Source of the DNA: Saxidomus purpurata
Taxonomy: Eukaryota; Mollusca; Bivalvia; Venerida; Veneridae
DNA: 64,000 bases
Assembly (NCBI GenBank): GCA_022818135.1
Contig: JAFMSR010000003.1
Span: 10,085,976-10,149,975, forward strand
Reading direction: 5' to 3'
Below the pieces are notes generated by a model. That model had not been told where the DNA came from, did not search any database, and was given only the letters and a program-made list of their open reading frames with translations. Shown here one piece after another: positions 62,076 through 64,000 of this stretch. A program made the position numbers and the translations under genes. How positions within the stretch are numbered: position 1 is the stretch's first letter; each line of letters opens with the position of its first letter.

Positions 62076-63316
62076 AAACAGGAGGGCCAAGATGGCCCTA
62101 TATCGCTCACCTTGGTACAAGTCCACTTGCCTGGTGGAAGATCACTAGATGTTATATACCAAATAAGTTTTCCTATATACGCCTTTGTAAAACAAATGAT
62201 GCCCCCACACCGGGCAATCAATTTTGACCCCAGGGGCATAATTTGCACAAACTTTGAAGAGGTCTACTAGGCAATGCTACATGCCAAATATCTAAGCTCT
62301 AGGCCTTGTGGTTTCAGAGAAAAAGATTTTTAAAGTTTTCCCTATATAAGCCTATGTAAAACTAAGTGACCCCTGGTGCGGGGTCAATTTTGACCCGGGG
62401 GTCATAATTTGAACAATATTGGTAGAGTTCCACTAGCCAATGCTACATCAGTCAGGGGTGTAACTTGTTTAAGTTATTTTAGTGTTATTTTAGATAACTT
62501 CTACAAGTTATTTTTTTCTTTTATTCATCACTCACTTAATCACTTCTTTAAGTTATTTTTCAGTCATGATCACTTATTCAAGTGATTTCGTCCAAATAGT
62601 ACAAAGATTTAACATCATTTTTTCACAAGGATACAAATTTTCCTGGGAGTAAAACATTTTTTTCCTATTTCTTTGATCATTGAACTTCAAGATTATGAAA
62701 TAAAATATGTTACGCACCAACAAAACCTTCTTACGCAAGGGCTTTGAAGTAGGACATTTTTCAGGTCACATGTTAGACAATTTTGGCAATAAATCCATTA
62801 TGTCTAATTGAAAAGTCATTACTGTCAGCTATAAAGATTGAACCTGCATTTCTTTCTCTTATCTAAAGGTATTTGCAGAGGTAATTTGCTAGTAATGAAG
62901 AAATTCAAGAAAAACTGAAATGTTGATTTGTAACCTGTATATGTTATTTTCAGATATTCTCATTATTTTGGTCACCTCAACTTTCAAGGGAGTTAATGCT
63001 TTCAGCAAAGGGAAGTAATTTTATCACTTACAGAAGTTATTTTCAAAGTAACTTATACAAGTTACACCCCTGACTGTACATGCCAAATATCTAAGCTCTA
63101 GGCCTTGTGGTTTCAAAGAAGATTTTTAAAGTTTTTGCTATATAAGCCTATGTAAAACTAAGTGACCCCCCGTGCGGGGTCAATTTTGATCCAAGGGTCA
63201 TAATTTGAACAATCTTGGTAGAGGTCCACTAGCCAATGCTACATGCCAAATATCTAAGCTCTAGGCCTTGTGGTTTCAGAGAAGAAGATTTTTAAAGTTT
63301 TTCCTACATAAGCCTA
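62076..63316 (+). mobile_element. HINE-like element, family A, copy 3, 3' truncated
   Basis: It starts AACAGGAGGGCCAAGATGG and runs through at least three units, but stops within a unit near AAGCCTAGGCC before any ACGG stretch or hairpin. It is split by a 628 bp transposon at 62449-63076. Confidence 0.75.
62449..63076. mobile_element. Inverted-repeat DNA transposon (MITE-like) with TACAT duplication
   Basis: Both ends read CAGTCAGGGGTGTAACTTGT inward (perfect 20 bp inverted repeats). TACAT flanks both sides (62444-62448 and 63077-63081), and joining the flanks restores the host repeat reading CTACATGCCAAATATC. The interior is AT-rich with many AAGTTATTTT/AACTT motifs and no coding frame, so it is non-autonomous. 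Superfamily unassigned. Confidence 0.85.
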
Positions 63317-63513
63317 GGCCATCACTAAAAAAATGTTGGTTTGCGGTGCTCCGACCCACAATTTTTGGGGTGGGTTGGTAGGTAGGGAATTTTTTTTTTT
63401 TAATTTTTTTTTTTTTTTTACAGACGACAAAGGCAAATCTATATGACCCTCAGTCTGATGTAAGGGGCATGCATATTTTAGATAACAGCACTGATAATTC
63501 AACGACAGAACCA

Positions 63514-63519
63514 TTTTAT
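63514..63519 (-). terminator. Polyadenylation signal for the 106-aa ORF
   Basis: AATAAA on the minus strand just after the TGA of the ORF at 63526-63846. An unusually short 3' UTR is implied if it is used. Confidence 0.4.
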
Positions 63520-63525
63520 TAATTT

Positions 63526-63846
63526 TCAGATACATGTGTACACTTTAATTCTTTCTAGAAAGTCTTTTAATAATGGGTCTCCCAGAGTCCTTGCAGGGTT
63601 TGCAGATTGGCAGTACAACACGGTGGGTCTGTAGAGCATCAACTTTGGCATTTTTTTCAAGTTTTCTACAACATTTTCATCAATATCAATCCCCTCTGTC
63701 GTAATGTCAAATACATCAAACCATGTGTCTGTTTTTCTGAATTCCCGTATGGCATTTTTAACGAGCGAAGTCACCTTTTCTTCACCAGTGCTTATAATAT
63801 TTACACTAACAGAAAATGTGATATCTTCCGTAATGGAGGCTGCCAT
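63526..63846 (-). CDS. Unrecognised 106-aa protein with polyadenylation signal
   Basis: I do not recognise this family. From an ATG in good context (AAAATGG) it reads MAASITEDITFSVSVNIIST, with KNAIREFRKTDTWFDVFDIT in the middle, and ends DFLERIKVYTCI then TGA. Composition is balanced and looks like a small soluble alpha/beta protein: no signal peptide, no membrane span. AATAAA follows the stop within about 12 bases. The frame is open farther upstream (to 63954), so the start could be earlier or this could be a last exon. It lies upstream of the visible SETD4 exons on the same strand, possibly inside a SETD4 intron. Confidence 0.5.
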   Translation of the reverse strand: MAASITEDITFSVSVNIISTGEEKVTSLVKNAIREFRKTDTWFDVFDITTEGIDIDENVVENLKKMPKLMLYRPTVLYCQSANPARTLGDPLLKDFLERIKVYTCI

Positions 63847-64000
63847 TTTGATTTTGTATGCGTAACGAACAAAGCCGAGAATTCCCACATGTATTATATC
63901 AGTGAATAATCTAGGTTTTGATTTATATGAGTCCCTGGGACGCACATTTTTCAAAACAGTAAGTCCCAGCTATGAAGCAATGAGTCCCTTTCCAAAAAGT

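Overview
This is eukaryotic, AT-rich, intron-rich and repeat-rich DNA. It most likely comes from a bivalve mollusc, and I lean towards a heterodont/venerid-type clam. The reasons are short exons with GT..AG introns, metazoan gene families (YJU2, SETD4, a Stealth/GNPTAB-like transferase, a class A GPCR exon), and several interspersed repeats with the pearl/Helentron-associated (HINE) layout known from bivalves: ~145-170 bp tandem units, an ACGG/GACC-type tetranucleotide stretch and a 3' hairpin. No prokaryotic operons, CRISPR arrays or rRNA genes were seen. Species cannot be fixed from the sequence alone. Three runs of exactly 500 N (22843-23342, 37318-37817, 56789-57288) are scaffold gaps of nominal size.

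Layout. 1-9,000 has no recognisable gene; it holds tandem duplications, a pentanucleotide microsatellite, a foldback element and a HINE-like element (3089-4922) carrying a second one nested inside it. 9,396-20,417 (minus strand) is a complete seven-exon gene for the splicing factor YJU2/CCDC94 (398 aa), reconstructed exon by exon with consistent phases. Its introns carry three tandem-repeat elements, a SINE-like remnant and an 850 bp foldback element with very long inverted arms. 20,418-30,000 is gene-poor, with palindromic elements and a ~3 kb stretch bounded by inverted arms. An isolated minus-strand exon (30,294-30,397) encodes TM3 and the ERY motif of a class A GPCR.

38.5-47.6 kb carries plus-strand pieces of Stealth-family (GNPTAB-like) sugar-phosphate transferases in an order that cannot be one gene: a C-terminal CR4-type exon (38,599-38,728), a diverged CR3-like segment (about 41,790-42,021), then the first two exons of another copy with a type II membrane anchor and the CR1 motif (46,539-46,667; 47,346-47,548). 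This suggests a tandem family with at least one decayed member. Two minus-strand LINEs of one superfamily follow: a copy with an internally deleted reverse transcriptase (48,160-49,480) and a longer copy with ORF1 and a frameshifted ORF2 (50,088-54,650). A tRNA-like SINE (55,186-55,530) comes next.

58,775-61,494 (minus strand) contains four consecutive internal exons of the SET-domain methyltransferase SETD4; its first and last exons were not found. Upstream lies another HINE-like element interrupted by a clean 628 bp inverted-repeat transposon with a 5 bp target duplication, and then an unrecognised 106-aa minus-strand ORF (63,526-63,846) with a polyadenylation signal.

The genes show no shared pathway; the window is ordinary animal chromosome in which transposable elements dominate the space between and within genes.
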